A stretch of DNA of 64,000 nucleotides from Apoderus coryli. Taxonomy: Eukaryota; Arthropoda; Insecta; Coleoptera; Attelabidae. The stretch spans positions 12,716,260-12,780,259 of the forward strand of contig OU452205.1 of the NCBI GenBank assembly GCA_911728435.2, given 5' to 3'. The notes below the pieces were generated by a model. That model ran no database searches. It saw nothing but the letters and a program-made list of their open reading frames with translations, and was not told where the DNA came from. Positions 34,506 through 46,520 of this stretch are shown here, piece by piece (position 1 is the first letter of the stretch; every line of letters starts with the position of its first letter). The position numbers were made by a program, and so were the translations under genes.

Positions 34506-35068
34506 ATTTTTTTAGATGTGGTGTTTGTGTTTTCAAATTGCTAAAAACGTTTGCCTTCAAACTGTTTGCACACTCCTGCAAAGAAATGCATCGATGGAAA
34601 GAAAACCAGACTGTTCTTGTTCGACCAATAACACCTCTGCTTAGAACATCGTATCGAAAATTTGTGTGACATCACAGACCAGAATATTTCTCATGTAGAA
34701 AAACGACTTAAAATTTTAATATTTTATGTGCGTGGTGTTCCCTATATATTACGATGCATAATATACTATTATTATTTGCAGCAAATAAGAATCTATTTTG
34801 TTTTGAAGTAGCATAACTCAACCAGCAGAATTAAAAAAAACTTTAAGGACTCGAACTTCAATTTTTATTTTCTCTTGTTTATTTTTGTGTGCGAGATGTT
34901 GTTTGGTTTTGATGTTTTCCATATATGTTAAACAAAGTAGTTTCACATCATATTTATGTAAGGATTAAATAAAAAAAAACAACAAAACTCTTCTCTAAAC
35001 GTTACAGTACCAAAAGCTGATACTGCTATGTGTATTATTAAATATATTATAATAATACAAAACTATAG
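34506..35068. other. AT-rich stretch, nothing firm
   Basis: May include upstream Penelope sequence on the minus strand. No motif supports it. Confidence 0.35.
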
Positions 35069-35263
35069 TAGTATATTGTGCAACGAACATGAAATGACAT
35101 ATATTTTCTACGAGTATGATCATTTGCAGCATGAGCCGCAGGCGAGTCCTGCAATCATACGTTTAGGAAATGGTCATTTGTTGGCGTAACCTAAATACGA
35201 TAAGTTAGAAGTATTAAATTGACTAGATGGTGTTAAACTATATTCACTATCACTGTTTTATGT
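35069..35263 (+). repeat. Dispersed repeat, copy B
   Basis: Counterpart of 1,389-1,654. It contains a hairpin absent from copy A: ATGATCATTTGCAG pairs with CTGCAATCAT around GCATGAGCCGCAGGCGAG. Copy B lacks about 80 bp of copy A. Confidence 0.7.
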
Positions 35264-37800
35264 TTGGAAATTGAATTTCATACTAAATATAAGTATAAGC
35301 CAAATCTGCCATAGCATCGTTTGATATCGAGCCAATCTTATAAAAAAGGAGCTTTTTCAGAAGTAAAAGTTTCTGATATTTTTGATAATTTTCTGAACCT
35401 ATTATAGGAGAAAAAAATATATATACATAGTAAGACGCCGACAACAAATTCCAGACACAAAATTATTTAGATGGCCTTTTCTCATAGCCATTTATTTTTG
35501 GTGTATAGACAAAAAGGGGGATGATAGGACCGTGATATCCTGTGCTTTAGAGTTCGTTTCCAAGACCCTTGCGGCATATTGAAGAACAAAGACACAGAAT
35601 ATTCAGGGTGTTTCATTAGAAGTTTTAGGAGAAAAAATTAATATGTTGATTTTAAAATTTCTTCGTTTATATAAGAACGATAAGGCTACTTTATACAAAT
35701 ATTTTCAAGCTGATGGCCCGGTTACACTGGAAGCGGGTATGAACTTTCTCGTATTAAATAAATATATTATTATAAGTTTAAACTCCTTATCAAATTTTGA
35801 GATGACTTTGTATAATAGACCATAGCCCTATTCCCAACCGTTTTTGAAAAAATATTTACATATCTTGGAAAAAAATAACAAAATTAAAGGCTCGAAAAAA
35901 TGGAGCTTGATGAAAATTGTTTCAAGTTGGAAAGCATACTTTTACTCATTATTACTCAAGGTTGAGGGATTAAGGTTTTCAGACACTGATTTTATTTTAA
36001 AATTTATATTTATTATTACAAGGTGATCAGTAATTCAACACAAATAAATTGAAAACTTTTCATTTAACCACTGGCTTCCTCGAAAATTTATGTGATAATA
36101 CCTACGGCAAGTACTTTTTAAGTTATTAAGTTGCTGCTATTATTTGTCACACAAAAATCATGTGCTAGTTAAATTTATCGCATACCATTCAGTTGGCTAT
36201 AACAGAAATGTTTGACGTTAAATAATAGTTAGTCATATTATTGAAATCGAAGCATTACTACCCTGCGTATATAAACTGCTCCTCCCTTATTAACAACATT
36301 ATGTGGCTCAAGGGCGCCAGTTTATTTAATAAAATTATTTTAACACGTTCATTTAATTTTTTCTGATTCTAAATGTCGTAAACTCGGAATTCGGTCAGGA
36401 AGAGCAACCTTTAGATGCAAACTTTGAAATTTTATATGATTCTGATATATTTTGGATTTGGCGCGTTGAGATATTACGAGGTTTGTCCAAAGGCAATGCA
36501 CAGCTACGGGAATTTTAGGCAATGTAAAACCTCTAAAATTAAAATATTAACCTCCTGAAGGTGGGTTTTCAATGTCTCCAATTTCAATGCAAATCCGAAT
36601 CAGTAGTATTTACACCAAATACAACAAGACTATTCTTTCTCACTAACCTTTCCAAATTTGTATATATCTTCAAATTGCTATTCCAAATTGAGAGTTCTTT
36701 GTTGTTCCGCTATTATTTTGCTTGCAAAACTTGCTTCTGCTTCTTATCATCATCAGTATTTAATCCAAGGATTAAATTCTTAATTTCGTCGTATTTGTCA
36801 TCCGTAACAAAGTGTGTTATTGGGCGAAATTCTCTCGATGGTCAACTTAAGCGTTCGGATTTACCTTATCTGAAAATGCTGTAGCGTGGTTGATAAGAGT
36901 TAACCGGTGAAAATATAAACTATTAATCACACACTGTTTTCAGACTATTTGAAGCCGTTCTCGTTAAAAAATTTCAAACATATATTCACAATGATAAAGG
37001 TTCAATTGGACTTTCAACTGATCAAAATTTTCAACAACGTTTTTACGTAAATCTTTGTTAAATTTGACTAGTTGTTTTTTAATATGTTGAACCTTTTTGG
37101 CCGTCGATACAACTTTTCATAAGTTCTGTATTATGTCCTGTCGTGTAAACTAATTTCGAAAATGTTCGTCGCATCGACAAAGTGGTGTTATTCATAACTG
37201 CCAATAATTTGATAATTTGAAATAAAGTAGACAGGAGAGAATAAAAATAAGTATTTTTTCTGTGTTTAATCTAAAACCGAATAAATCAAGCCTGTAAATA
37301 TTTGGTGAAAAAAACATTGATGTAAGACTCATAAAACAAAGATAATAAATTACATTACGGATTTCACAATAAGTATAAGTACCTAACATTGTTTTTTATT
37401 TAAGTATAATTTCAAGTTTAGACGAATACTTACTATATTTAATAAGGACGTTTAAAATTACCTGTTCCCTTATTATACAATTATCAATCTGAATCTGTTC
37501 CCTCCGAGATTCTAATACAACAGATATTTTTAAACAAATGGAAGGCATTTTAGATTTAGAATATATCTCTTGGACGTCTAACCAAACAAAAATATTAATA
37601 GAGCTCTATTAAAAATAACGTCAAGACATCCATCGAATATAATATAATTCACAAAAAACCAGTTCCACTGGATACAAATGCGTGGCAACCCCGCGGAGGC
37701 ATTTGTATCGATTTGTTTATTATTTACGCTTGACGTTGACGTTTGCAGTGCTAGTAGTGCTACGTTTTATAACCCGAATTGAGTGATTTTTACGAAACTC
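35264..37800. other. Long stretch without recognised gene
   Basis: Contains a TTCAGGGTGTTTCATTAGAA terminus at 35,603. The GGCATATTGAAGAAC block at about 35,573 resembles one at 60,459. The open frames at 35,643-36,026 and 36,561-36,884 have no recognisable domain. No splice-bounded exon could be supported. Confidence 0.4.
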
Positions 37801-37842
37801 GTGTAGTGCATTTTTAGTGTATAAAACTGGTTTTCCTTAAAA

Positions 37843-37893
37843 TAATGGGGGGAAAAAATTGCTTAGTTTGCATGTCGAGTAATTTTCCAAGTG
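37843..37893 (+). CDS. Candidate first exon of a zinc-finger/THAP-like gene (tentative)
   Basis: An ATG in good context (AAAATAATGGGG) opens MGGKNCLVCMSSNFPSE and runs directly into GTAAGG, a strong donor. C-x2-C followed by a F-P pair recalls the start of a THAP domain. No convincing second exon is found in 37,900-38,300. It could equally be a DNA-transposon fragment or chance. Confidence 0.22.
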
Positions 37894-39324
37894 AGGTAAG
37901 GTTTCAAATCTAATTTTGATGAATTTTGTGACAATTATTGGATTACGCACTGGAATTGGAGAGGAGGGCCCTCAACGCACGAAAAGAAGAAAACCAAGGT
38001 AGGCTTTGCAATTTTCACGAATTTTCAAATATAAAAATACAGTCCACAAAAATAAACAAAAGAAAGGTTATCAAAAATTTAGTAAAAACCAGCACGCTAC
38101 AGGAAGTGTTTCCTTTTAACCCCAGACATATATTATTTAATAAATTATTTTCGAAATGCCCCATAGTTTGTGCGTATTTATGTATTATTGGAAACTTCAA
38201 GCACGATATCAAAAGAATCATTCTACGCCACTGCCTTTTGTTTACAGCACTGCTTCTGCCATTAAAAAGGTAAATAGTTATGAAGACAAATATGGAAATC
38301 AGATGACATTTCTATATGTTTGTTTATTTTTCTGAGGTAATTGCAGTCTAATCTGCCTCAGTAGGATCTGACTGGTTACTGGCAGCGGATACACATAAGT
38401 AATTTTTTTACTAGTGAATTATCATTATCACAAAAATGTTTTTCACCATATCATAATTTGATATTGACACAGCTGTTGTTATACGTGAACTTTTAATAAA
38501 AGTCACACACATGTTCTATCGTCTATTTCTATTATTCTACGTATCTAAATTATCCATTAGAACGAACGATATAAATCGATCTCCCTTGGTGTGAAAGATA
38601 GCAAAGAAAAGTTTCACAAATCACTGGAGGGAACGAAATAGGCTGTCAGACTATGCCACAAGGAAATAAGCTTTTCTTATATATTTTATATGGTTTAAAC
38701 ACGATAGTTCTCTATTTTAATATTGTACGTGACAAACTTTATTTAACATAAACAGTGGCTGTGGAATTGCGAATCGTTGATAACGATGATTTACTTAATG
38801 ATCTATCAAGATTGTTGTTAGAAGTAGGTGTTATGCATGAAGAGACTGAAAATTTTAAGGAATGTTGAAATACGGATAAAAGCTACATGCGTTTACAGGA
38901 TAGTAATATTTGTAGGTACATTGTAATTTCAACGTTTTTTTCTAACCTAAGATATAGTATCTACAAATCTCCGGCCATCGTTTGTTAACTGGGCATACTG
39001 CCTGCTCAAACACTAGATGTCGCTATATTCATCTTGTTGTTAAAAAAAAAAGCTTTTTTTGCTAAACCTACAGATAATCAGTATGGAAAAAGAATATTAA
39101 TCCAGTTTGCATTGCTTTTAATTGGGTTATTTCATTTCACAATTAGTGGTAATACAAAATTTATTTTTCATATAATAGTTGTGCTAGACTTACTAGCACA
39201 ACTATTTTAGCAACAGACATGCCAATAAAATACTGAATGATTCGTATATTGAAATACTAGTCCAAAGGTGGACCGATATTGGATTGTCTGTAATATGAAG
39301 CGTGAACCATTCTAAAACAAAAAA
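37894..39324. other. AT-rich stretch, no gene recognised
   Basis: Open frames at 37,938-38,273 show no domain. Nothing else is supportable. Confidence 0.4.
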
Positions 39325-39371
39325 TCCCGTTGGCAACCAGTCGGAAAAGTAGCTTTTCGATTTATATATTT
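39325..39371 (+). repeat. Left part of an older repeat split by the Helentron-like element
   Basis: AAAAAATCCCGTTGGCAACC followed by AGTCGGAAAAGTAGC matches, inverted, 47,258 to 47,210. The other half of the repeat continues at 41,782. Confidence 0.8.
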
Positions 39372-39506
39372 TTAGCTCTCCATATCATATATGTAATATA
39401 TGTATATATGGAGACTATTAGTTTCATGAAAAAAAAATTTTTTTTAATTTCACCGGAAATACTTCTTTTTGGTCATTTTATACATAAATAAGTAGTTTTA
39501 AAAAAA

Positions 39507-39507
<1 letters not shown>

Positions 39508-39545
<38 letters not shown>

Positions 39546-39546
39546 A

Positions 39547-39577
<31 letters not shown>

Positions 39578-39578
39578 A
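39508..39578 (+). repeat. (CTGT)n microsatellite
   Basis: About 17 tetranucleotide units with one CTGTATGT interruption, at the conventional position near the 5' end of the Helentron-like element. The minus-strand open frame rich in QTDR is its translation, not a gene. Confidence 0.95.
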
Positions 39579-41560
39579 TCCACGAAAACGCAAAAACCGC
39601 TTAACAGATTTTAACCAAATTTGGTACAAAAATACTATTGGACATGGCAAGGAGCTGATTAGATTTTGGGAAACATTGAGCGTAGGCAAAGGGTTTAAAA
39701 GAGGGTTCAAAAATTAAAAAAATTCATAGTTCTTAAACTTATCCGAAATACTGCATATTTTTTTACGCATTTAATTGAATATAACCTAAAATATTGAACA
39801 TAAAATATTAGACCACATTGGCGTTCGAAAATAGTGTAAAATGGGGTAAAAAAGATTAAAAAAAACGTATTTCTTAAAAATAGCAGAAATATTAACTAGT
39901 TATTGATAGTTTTGATAGAATATAACCTATAAAATGTGTCATGAATAACTTACTTTCATAGGCGTTCGTAAATAATGGAAAAGGGGTCAAAACATAAAAA
40001 ATATATATTTCCTAAACTTATTCGAAATATGGAATAATTTTGCATAGTTGTGATACAATATAAGCTAAAAAATATTCCATAAAAGAATTGGTTCACACAG
40101 GCGTTCGAAAATAGTTTAAAAAAGGGTCAAAAACGAAAAAAAAACGTTTCCCAAATATACCAGAAAAATTGGCTAATTATATATAGCTTGGATATAAGAT
40201 AACCTAAAAAATGCAGCATAAAATTTTTATTCACATAGGCGTTCGTAAATAGTAGAAAAAGGGGTAAAATAAAAAAAAATTAAAATGTAAAAAATTTTAT
40301 ATTTAACTAGATGAATTGGTGTTAAAAATACACGACAAAAATTAATGTACCATAGGCGTCCATAAAAATTCTATAAAAGGGTCAGAAAAAATTTGTATCC
40401 GTGATAACTCAAAAACCACTTAACGGATTGTAACCACATTTGGTACGAAAATACTACAGGATAATTATAGGTGGTGATTAACATTGAGCGTAGGCAACGG
40501 GTTTAAAAGAGGTTTCAAAAATTTAAAAAATCATAGTTCTTAAACTTATCCGAAATATTGAATAATTTTTTATAGTTGTGATAGAATATAACCTAAAAAA
40601 TGTTACATACAAGAATTAGTTCACACAGGCGTTCGAAAATAGTGTTAAAAAAGGGTCAAAAACGAAAAAAAAATGTTTCCCAAATATACCAGAAAAATTG
40701 GCTAATTATATATAGCTTTGATATAAGATAACCTAAAAAATGCAGCATAAAATTTTTATTTACATAGGCGTTCGTAAATAGTAGAAAAAGGGGTAAAATA
40801 AAAAAAATTAAAATGTAAAAATTTTTATATTTAACTAGTTGAGTTGGTGTTAAAAATACACGACACAAATTAATGTTCCATAGGCGTCCGTGAAAATTCT
40901 ATAAAAGGGTCAGAAAAAATTTGTATCCGTGATAACTCAAAAACCACTTAACGGATTTTAACCACATTTGGTACGAAAATACTACAGGCTATTTATAGGT
41001 GGTGATTAACATTGAGCGTAGGCAAGGGGTTTAAAAGAGGGTTCAAAAATTAAAAAAATTATAGTTCTTAAACTTATCCGAAATATTGAATAATTTTTTA
41101 TAGGTGTGATAGAATATAACCTAAAAAATGTTACATAAAAGAATTAGTTCACACAGGCGTTCGAAAATAGTCTTAAAAAAAGAGTCAAAAACGAAAAAAA
41201 AATGTTTCCCAAATATACCAGAAAAATTGGCTAATTATATATAGCTTTCATATAAAATAACCTAAAAAATGCAGCATAAAATTTTTATTTACATAGGCGT
41301 TCGTAAATAGTAAAAAAAGGGGTAAAATGAAAAAAAAATTAAAATGTAAAAAAATTTATATTTAACTAGTTGAATTGGTGTTAAAAATACACGACAAAAA
41401 TTAATGTTCCATAGGCGTCCGTGAAAATTCTATAAAAGGGTCAGGAAAAAATTGTATCCGTGATAACTCAAAAACCACTTAACGGATAACCTACAACATG
41501 CAGCATAACAATTTTGTTTACATAGGCGTTCGTAAATAGTAGAAAAGGGAGCAAAATAAA
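39577..41560 (+). repeat. Tandem array, about 530-bp higher-order units
   Basis: The marker GTATCCGTGATAACTC starts at 40,395, 40,923 and 41,454 (periods 528 and 531), with a divergent first copy at 39,577 giving a longer first unit. Within each unit CATAGGCGTTCGTAAATAGT-like subrepeats recur about every 120-130 bp. The last unit is truncated near 41,480. Confidence 0.9.
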
Positions 41561-41781
41561 TTTTATAATAAAACTAAAAAAAAATCAATTATTTTGCGTA
41601 CAAGAATTTGGCCTAGATCTGAAATATAAAATATCTGCGTATAAATAGTGCCTCCAAAGAGAAGAAAAAGGCAGATGTCTAAAACAAAACAAAAATTTAG
41701 ATAAATGACAAAAAGGTCATAAAATTATTACTTTTACACTTAAATATGGAGAGCTATTCGTGCCTCGAGGGCAACAGCTAG

Positions 41782-42058
41782 TTTATTTATACACTGAGAC
41801 AAATTATTAGCCTTCTTGACAGTTATTTTAACTGAAATACTTATTATACGGCCTTATTGTTATTTCACCAGGTGTCGATTTCTCGAAAATCATTACAGAT
41901 GTAGCGGGTGATGACATTTTTTTTATTTTTTGTTACTTTATATTTACTTATAAATATCCCAGCGATGAAAAAACGTTCCTAATAAGCATTGTAGAGATTT
42001 AAGTGCTATCTGTTGATATGTAAAATTGATATTTTCTATTAACAATAATGTTATAATG
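41782..42058 (+). repeat. Right part of the older split repeat
   Basis: TTGACAGTTATTTTAACTGA, GGGTGATGACATTTTTTTT and GTAGAGATTTAAGTGCT match, inverted, 47,130 to 46,864. With 39,325-39,371 it forms the target into which the Helentron-like element inserted. Confidence 0.85.
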
Positions 42059-42074
42059 TTTTTTGTTCTTGGAA

Positions 42075-42104
42075 CGTTCCGACAAGACCACCTGTCTTCA
42101 TCAG
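42075..42104 (-). ncRNA. Hammerhead-like core motif (degenerate)
   Basis: The minus strand reads CTGATGA, then an AGACAGG...TTGTCGGAAC arrangement. The GAAAC box is GGAAC and no cleavage site is evident. Confidence 0.25.
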
Positions 42105-42475
42105 GAATTTGGTAAAATACGTTCTCGTAAACTTCTTCGCAACACAGTAATAAAATGCATGGGATATAGCATTTTTATCTGCAAAACCACAGGTAATATC
42201 AACAAAACTTTTTCTGAGATAGAAAGATATTCCATATTTTGTTAGAAATAGCAAAATTGATAACAGACTAACGAACGTACCTACTGATCGTCATTCGCAA
42301 GTAAAAGTTAATAATTCCTCATACCAAATATTTAATTTTTATTTTTTTATCTGGTAAACATTTTTGCCCATTTATAGCAAAGAAATCATTCATGATATCT
42401 TTACAGTTGTGAGTGACAATAAACAATAAGTTAGTTTTGAGAAAATAAGGAACATCTTTCCGTAGCACAAAAGGT
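42105..42475. other. Upstream region of the DUF4817 transposon
   Basis: Presumed 5' untranslated part of the downstream element. I could not find a left terminus matching its probable right end at 44,124. Confidence 0.4.
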
Positions 42476-43441
42476 TGAGATGATATTGCTCTATATGGAG
42501 AATGTCACAGAAATGTCGGTAATGCCGTACCATTGTATATGCAACGTTTTCCAGAAAGAAATCATATATCCCAAGCTACATTTTACAATGTTGTGGAGGA
42601 TTTTAGAGAAACCGGAAATGTACACCCGAAGAACGAACTCGAAGAGTTACTGTCAGCAGTGGTGAAAATAATGAAATCGCAGTATTGACGGCTATTGCTG
42701 TGAATCCGCATGTTTTTTGTCGAAGAATTTCTCGAGACTCTGGAATTTCTAAATCAAGCATTCTTAGGATATTGAAGCGTCATAAATTTCACCCGTATCA
42801 CATTGCTTTGCATCAAGAACTTCATGGTGATGATTTTGAGAATCGAGTCAGAATTTGTCAGGGGGCACGAGAAAAAATTCGATTAAACAGAAACTTTTTC
42901 TTTAGTGTGTTGTTTTCAGACGAATCTGGTTTTACAAACCATGAACAGGTGAATTGCTTCAACCTGCATTATTGGAGTGTCGAAAATCCTCGGTGGTTCA
43001 TATTTTATTGGAAGAACATTGGATGGACAAAAATATCAGCAGTTTCTAGAGCAGCATTTACCCCTTCCACTTGAAGATATACCACTCCAAGAACGGGCAA
43101 ATATGTGGTTTCAGCATGATGGCTGTCCTGCACATTATGCCAGAATTTCCCGTGAAGTGTGAGATCATGAATATCCTGATCGATGGATTGGAAGAGGTGG
43201 GCCCGTTGTGTGGCCTGCTAGGTCACCTGATTTAACGCCCCTGGATTTCTTTTTATGGGGAAGTATTAAAGAAGTAGTCTATCAGAACGCCCCAACTACA
43301 CCGGAAAATCTGATGGAACGCATTAGAAATGCTTGCAGAAATGTGACCAGAGACATTATTATTCAGAGTGAGGAATCCTTCATAAAGCGAATTGGTAAGT
43401 GCAATGAAGTTGGAGGTCTTCATTTTGAGCATTTATTATAA
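42476..43441 (+). pseudogene. DUF4817 / Tc1-mariner superfamily transposase, near full-length relic
   Basis: Three frames together give about 320 residues. DUF4817 HTH: ALYGECHRNVGNAVPLYMQR and FPERNHISQATFYNVVEDFR (42,485-42,620). Second HTH: AVNPHVFCRRISRDSGISKS (42,697-42,757). Catalytic Asp 1 is in LFSDESGF (42,910), Asp 2 in WFQHDGCPAHYA (43,106) and Asp 3 in SPDLTPLDFFLWG (43,230). Exactly 41 codons lie between Asp 2 and Asp 3 (DD41D). It ends GGLHFEHLL. Defects: a frameshift near 42,640, another near 42,995 and a TGA at 43,160. This cut-and-paste transposase would act on TA targets. Confidence 0.9.
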
Positions 43442-43559
43442 TAAATTTCAAGGTTTTGTCGAGCCCTTTTTCTTTCGATCTCCACGTTTTCAAGATTTTT
43501 TCTATTATAGTATGTAATAAATATAACATATATTTGAGAACGGAAACAAAGGTGGAAGA

Positions 43560-43775
43560 TGACTAAATGGATAGTATTACCTCGGCATTATGATTCTGCT
43601 GTAAGAGAAGTTTAAAATAACCGGTTCCTTGCACGGCAGATTGAAAGGCAAGGTCCAATTGAATAGCCTGCAAGTCACCTGATTTGTCGCCAAAATCTGT
43701 ATTATTGTATGGAAGCAAATGGGTTGGTTTCCACAACTTGTCAAATTAACGTGACATTGAAACGCCAGTAATTGT
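43560..43775 (+). pseudogene. Second DUF4817-family transposase fragment
   Basis: The plus frame reads HYDSAVREV, a stop, FLARQIERQGPIE, a stop, then (shifted) CKSPDLSPKSVLLYGSKW. This parallels the HYARISREV...RGGPVVWPARSPDLTPLDFFLWG block of the preceding relic, so a piece of a diverged relative lies just downstream. The third catalytic Asp is replaced. Confidence 0.65.
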
Positions 43776-44124
43776 TGTTTTGACGCCTAGTAACTAAAAT
43801 TTACGCGCCTGTTTCACCAATACCAAAATTTCAGGAATGAGGTGCCTAAAGTCATGTTTGGACTATCTGTTCAAATATATAACATCCAATTAAATGCGTA
43901 TCATTAGAAAGAGAATTGTGTGCCCTTCAAAATCATGTCTCACTTGACCCCACTTTGCTTCTAGGAATATGATTGTCCCCCTCCTAGGGGGTTAAAGATA
44001 CGTGATGAAAAATATGCTTAAAATGTATCTCCGAAAGATAAAATACGTGTTCAATGAATTTTGCTTTAAATTTCAAGAAAAATGGAAACGCTAGGTGAAT
44101 AATTTTCTTTGGACCACCCTGTAT
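43776..44124 (+). mobile_element. Tail ending in a TA-type right terminus
   Basis: No coding sequence. TTCTTTGGACCACCCTGTA at 44,106-44,124 has the CACCCTG-TA form of Tc1/mariner-type right ends and may close one of the two transposase relics upstream. Confidence 0.5.
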
Positions 44125-44600
44125 ATTTAATGTTTTGACAGTGATCTTAAAAAATAAACTAACACTCTACAGTGTGGGAATAAATATCATGTTGTACTCG
44201 AAATACTACGGAAAAAATAGTCATCCCATGAGTCACATTAAAGTTGAAGCAAGCTCAAAAGAATGCGGTGGTCGAGATTATGAAATGTCCAATATTGCCA
44301 CCTCTAATATGATTTTTTCTATTAAGGAAATTTTCTCATATAACACAATGCCAAACAGTTTTCGAAAAATCTAGAGAACTGTATTAATACCTGTCGCATT
44401 TATGTTTACTATCTTGAATATATCTATTTGATATACTTACTTAACATAAATTAAATATTAATTTTATTAAACAAAGATTCAAACTATATGCAATATTTGT
44501 CAAGCTCGCAATACTGCAATAAACCTGTCATAAACCTAAAGCTATTTGATGTTAAAAGTTGAGACAAAACCACAACCCTTCTTACACCTCAAATCTTTTC
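44125..44600. other. Unassigned stretch
   Basis: The frame at 44,135-44,374 shows no domain. Probably Penelope-derived or unique. Confidence 0.35.
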
Positions 44601-44619
44601 TAATGTAAAAGAAATCACA

Positions 44620-44790
44620 TGTTATTTACGAGATTACATGCAACAATTGTGAAAGTGTATATATGTTGGACAAACTAAACATTTAGGAAAGAGATTAAAT
44701 GCACATAAAAATAGTTCTAGCAAAACTGCGTTCCAAAAACGTTGCGAATCTCAAAATCATACTTTTAATTTCAATAACACAAAGTAGAAA
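44620..44790 (+). pseudogene. Penelope-like GIY-YIG relic
   Basis: TCNNCESV is followed, after a one-base shift, by YVGQTKHLGKRLNAHKNSSS and KTAFQKRCESQNH. This is the YIG strand, the catalytic Arg/His helix and the next helix of a Penelope endonuclease. It is related in layout to the relic at 34,336. Confidence 0.75.
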
Positions 44791-44849
44791 AAGGATTCGG
44801 TTAACGTGAAAAAAGCAACTCCCATAAATGTAACTTCTTTTTATCTTCT

Positions 44850-46340
44850 CCCTACTACGGTTGACGAAGTTATTAGAGTTGCCAGAAAGGTTTACAGGGA
44901 AAAATCAAGTGGTACACATAACATTCCAGGTACCTAATATAATATTGAGTGTTATTAATAAGAGTTTTGAGGCAGGTGTTTTTCCAGAATGCATTAAAAC
45001 ATCAAAAATAGTTCCTATTTATAAACGTTGCAAAAGATACAAATATTTACAGACCGTTGGCACTACAAAGCCAATTTAGTAAAATATTTGAATGCTTATA
45101 TAACATGCGAATTCTCTCTTCCAACCAGAAGGGATTCAGGATCTGTCCATCAACAGAAACAGCTCTTAATCAGGCTTTGGACAACCTATAGAGTTCACTC
45201 AATAATAAGAAAATAGCTCTTGGTCTTTTCTTTGATTTGTGCAAAGCGTTTGATTCCATAAGCCATGATCTTTTGTTTTCGAAACTGAATGCTGTTGGTA
45301 TAAGAGGGACAGCTGCCGCATAGATACGTAGCAATCTGGCACAGCGTACTCAGATGGTTGAAATTGCAGGTGTCTGTTCGTGGTCCGAGATCGTGAACAG
45401 TGGGGTTGCCGCAGGGCTCCTGTCTCTCACCTACCTTTTTCAATGGTTTTACTGACGATATCTCTGAAGTTTTGGATATTTTTGGATATCCCATTCTTTA
45501 TGCAGATGATACTAGTGTTCTCGTTTCAGCCAAGGATGAAGTAGGGTTAGTTCAGGCTGCCAACGTGGTGACTGAGGCGATGTATCGCTGGTGTGTGCAT
45601 AACGGACATACCCTTAATGCATTAAAAACGGTTGATCTGCCTACATCTATACCAAACAAGACCAGTAATAAGAGTTATCTGATACGTATAGGAGGTAAGT
45701 CTTTAAAACATGCGAGTAATACCAAATTTCTGGGAGTGTATGCAGACAGCAAACTGATCTGACTTTGGGTAGTATGCCAAAGTCAATAGCTGTGTGTTTC
45801 TGATAAAAATATAAGAGGCTTAGTCTAGTCTACCTTGGCATATGGAATAATATTTTGGGGAGGAGCCGGTGGATCTACTAAAGTAATCAGGGGCCAAAAA
45901 AAGGTTGTAAGAGCAATTCAAAAAATTCCTCAGACACCATCATGTAGGGAACATTTTGGGAAATTGAAAATAATGACTTTTCCTTGCCTCTACATGTGCG
46001 CACTAATAATCCATATAAAAAACAAAGTGAATCGTTACTTAAAACAGAAGATATTCACAGTTATGTCACTAGAATAACGTAGTATTCTAGTATTTTCTAG
46101 ACTAAGTATTGGTCAGAAAAATCCTAACTGCATAGGCGTAAAACGCTATAATAAGTTTTTGAAAATCAACAAATAATGTAAAAACCTAACACTTAGGAGA
46201 TTTAAGCTGGAGTTGACAAATTATTTTGTGGATAAATGTTTTTATTCTGTGGATGAATTTTTAAATGTACAACGGATTAATATGTATTGTTATCTATTAA
46301 TTATTATAATTGACATCCCATAATGAAACATGTTGTATTG
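44850..46340 (+). pseudogene. LINE reverse transcriptase relic
   Basis: Pieces in order: DEVIRVARKVYREKSSGTHN and INKSFEAGVFPECIKTSKIV (RT start); ALGLFFDLCKAFDSISHDLL (motif A); GLPQGSCLSPTFFNGF (motif B); PILYADDTSVLVSAKDE (motif C, intact YADD); SNTKFLGVYADSKL; and LAYGIIFWGGAGGSTKVIRG (C-terminal tail). This is a jockey-type non-LTR element with at least five frameshifts or stops. The 3' UTR runs to about 46,340, where a 57-bp tandem duplication begins. Confidence 0.88.
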
Positions 46341-46342
46341 TT

Positions 46343-46455
46343 AGTAGATTTTTAAAAAAAATCTAACTATTCAGGAGGTCGACACAACCGAAATTTTTTA
46401 GTAGATTTAAAAAAAAATCTAATTATTCAGGAGATTGACACAACCGAAATTTTGA
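46343..46455 (+). repeat. 57-bp tandem duplication at the LINE 3' end
   Basis: AGTAGATTT-AAAAAAAATCTAA-TATTCAGGAG-GACACAACCGAAATTTT occurs twice, starting at 46,343 and 46,400. GACACAACCG recurs in both SINE tails. Confidence 0.85.
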
Positions 46456-46520
46456 AAAATTTTTATGCAGTACTTCATTTTATGACCCCTGGATCCTAAA
46501 AATGATCTCAGTTCAAAAGT

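Larger units (their letters stand above)
39372..41781 (+). mobile_element. Helentron-associated (HINE/DINE-1-like) non-autonomous element
   Basis: A subterminal TAGCTCTCCATA (39,373-39,384) is exactly inverted as TATGGAGAGCTA at 41,745-41,756. The 3' end is a short hairpin (TGCCTCGAGGGCA, 41,761-41,773) just before CTAG (41,778-41,781). A (CTGT)n run and large tandem repeats fill the centre. This is the architecture of Helentron-associated elements, which insert between two T residues. The flanks agree: comparison with the inverted paralogue at 46,864-47,258 shows the element interrupting a T run with no target duplication. It encodes no protein, so it would depend on a Rep-helicase from elsewhere. 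Confidence 0.85.

Noticed and set aside
39498..39710. Minus-strand open frame with a QTDR repeat
   Set aside because: It is the translation of the (CTGT)n microsatellite at the 5' side of the Helentron-like element.
39580..41560. CRISPR array
   Set aside because: Units are about 530 bp with subrepeats, embedded in a eukaryotic rolling-circle-type element. There are no short regular repeats with unique spacers.
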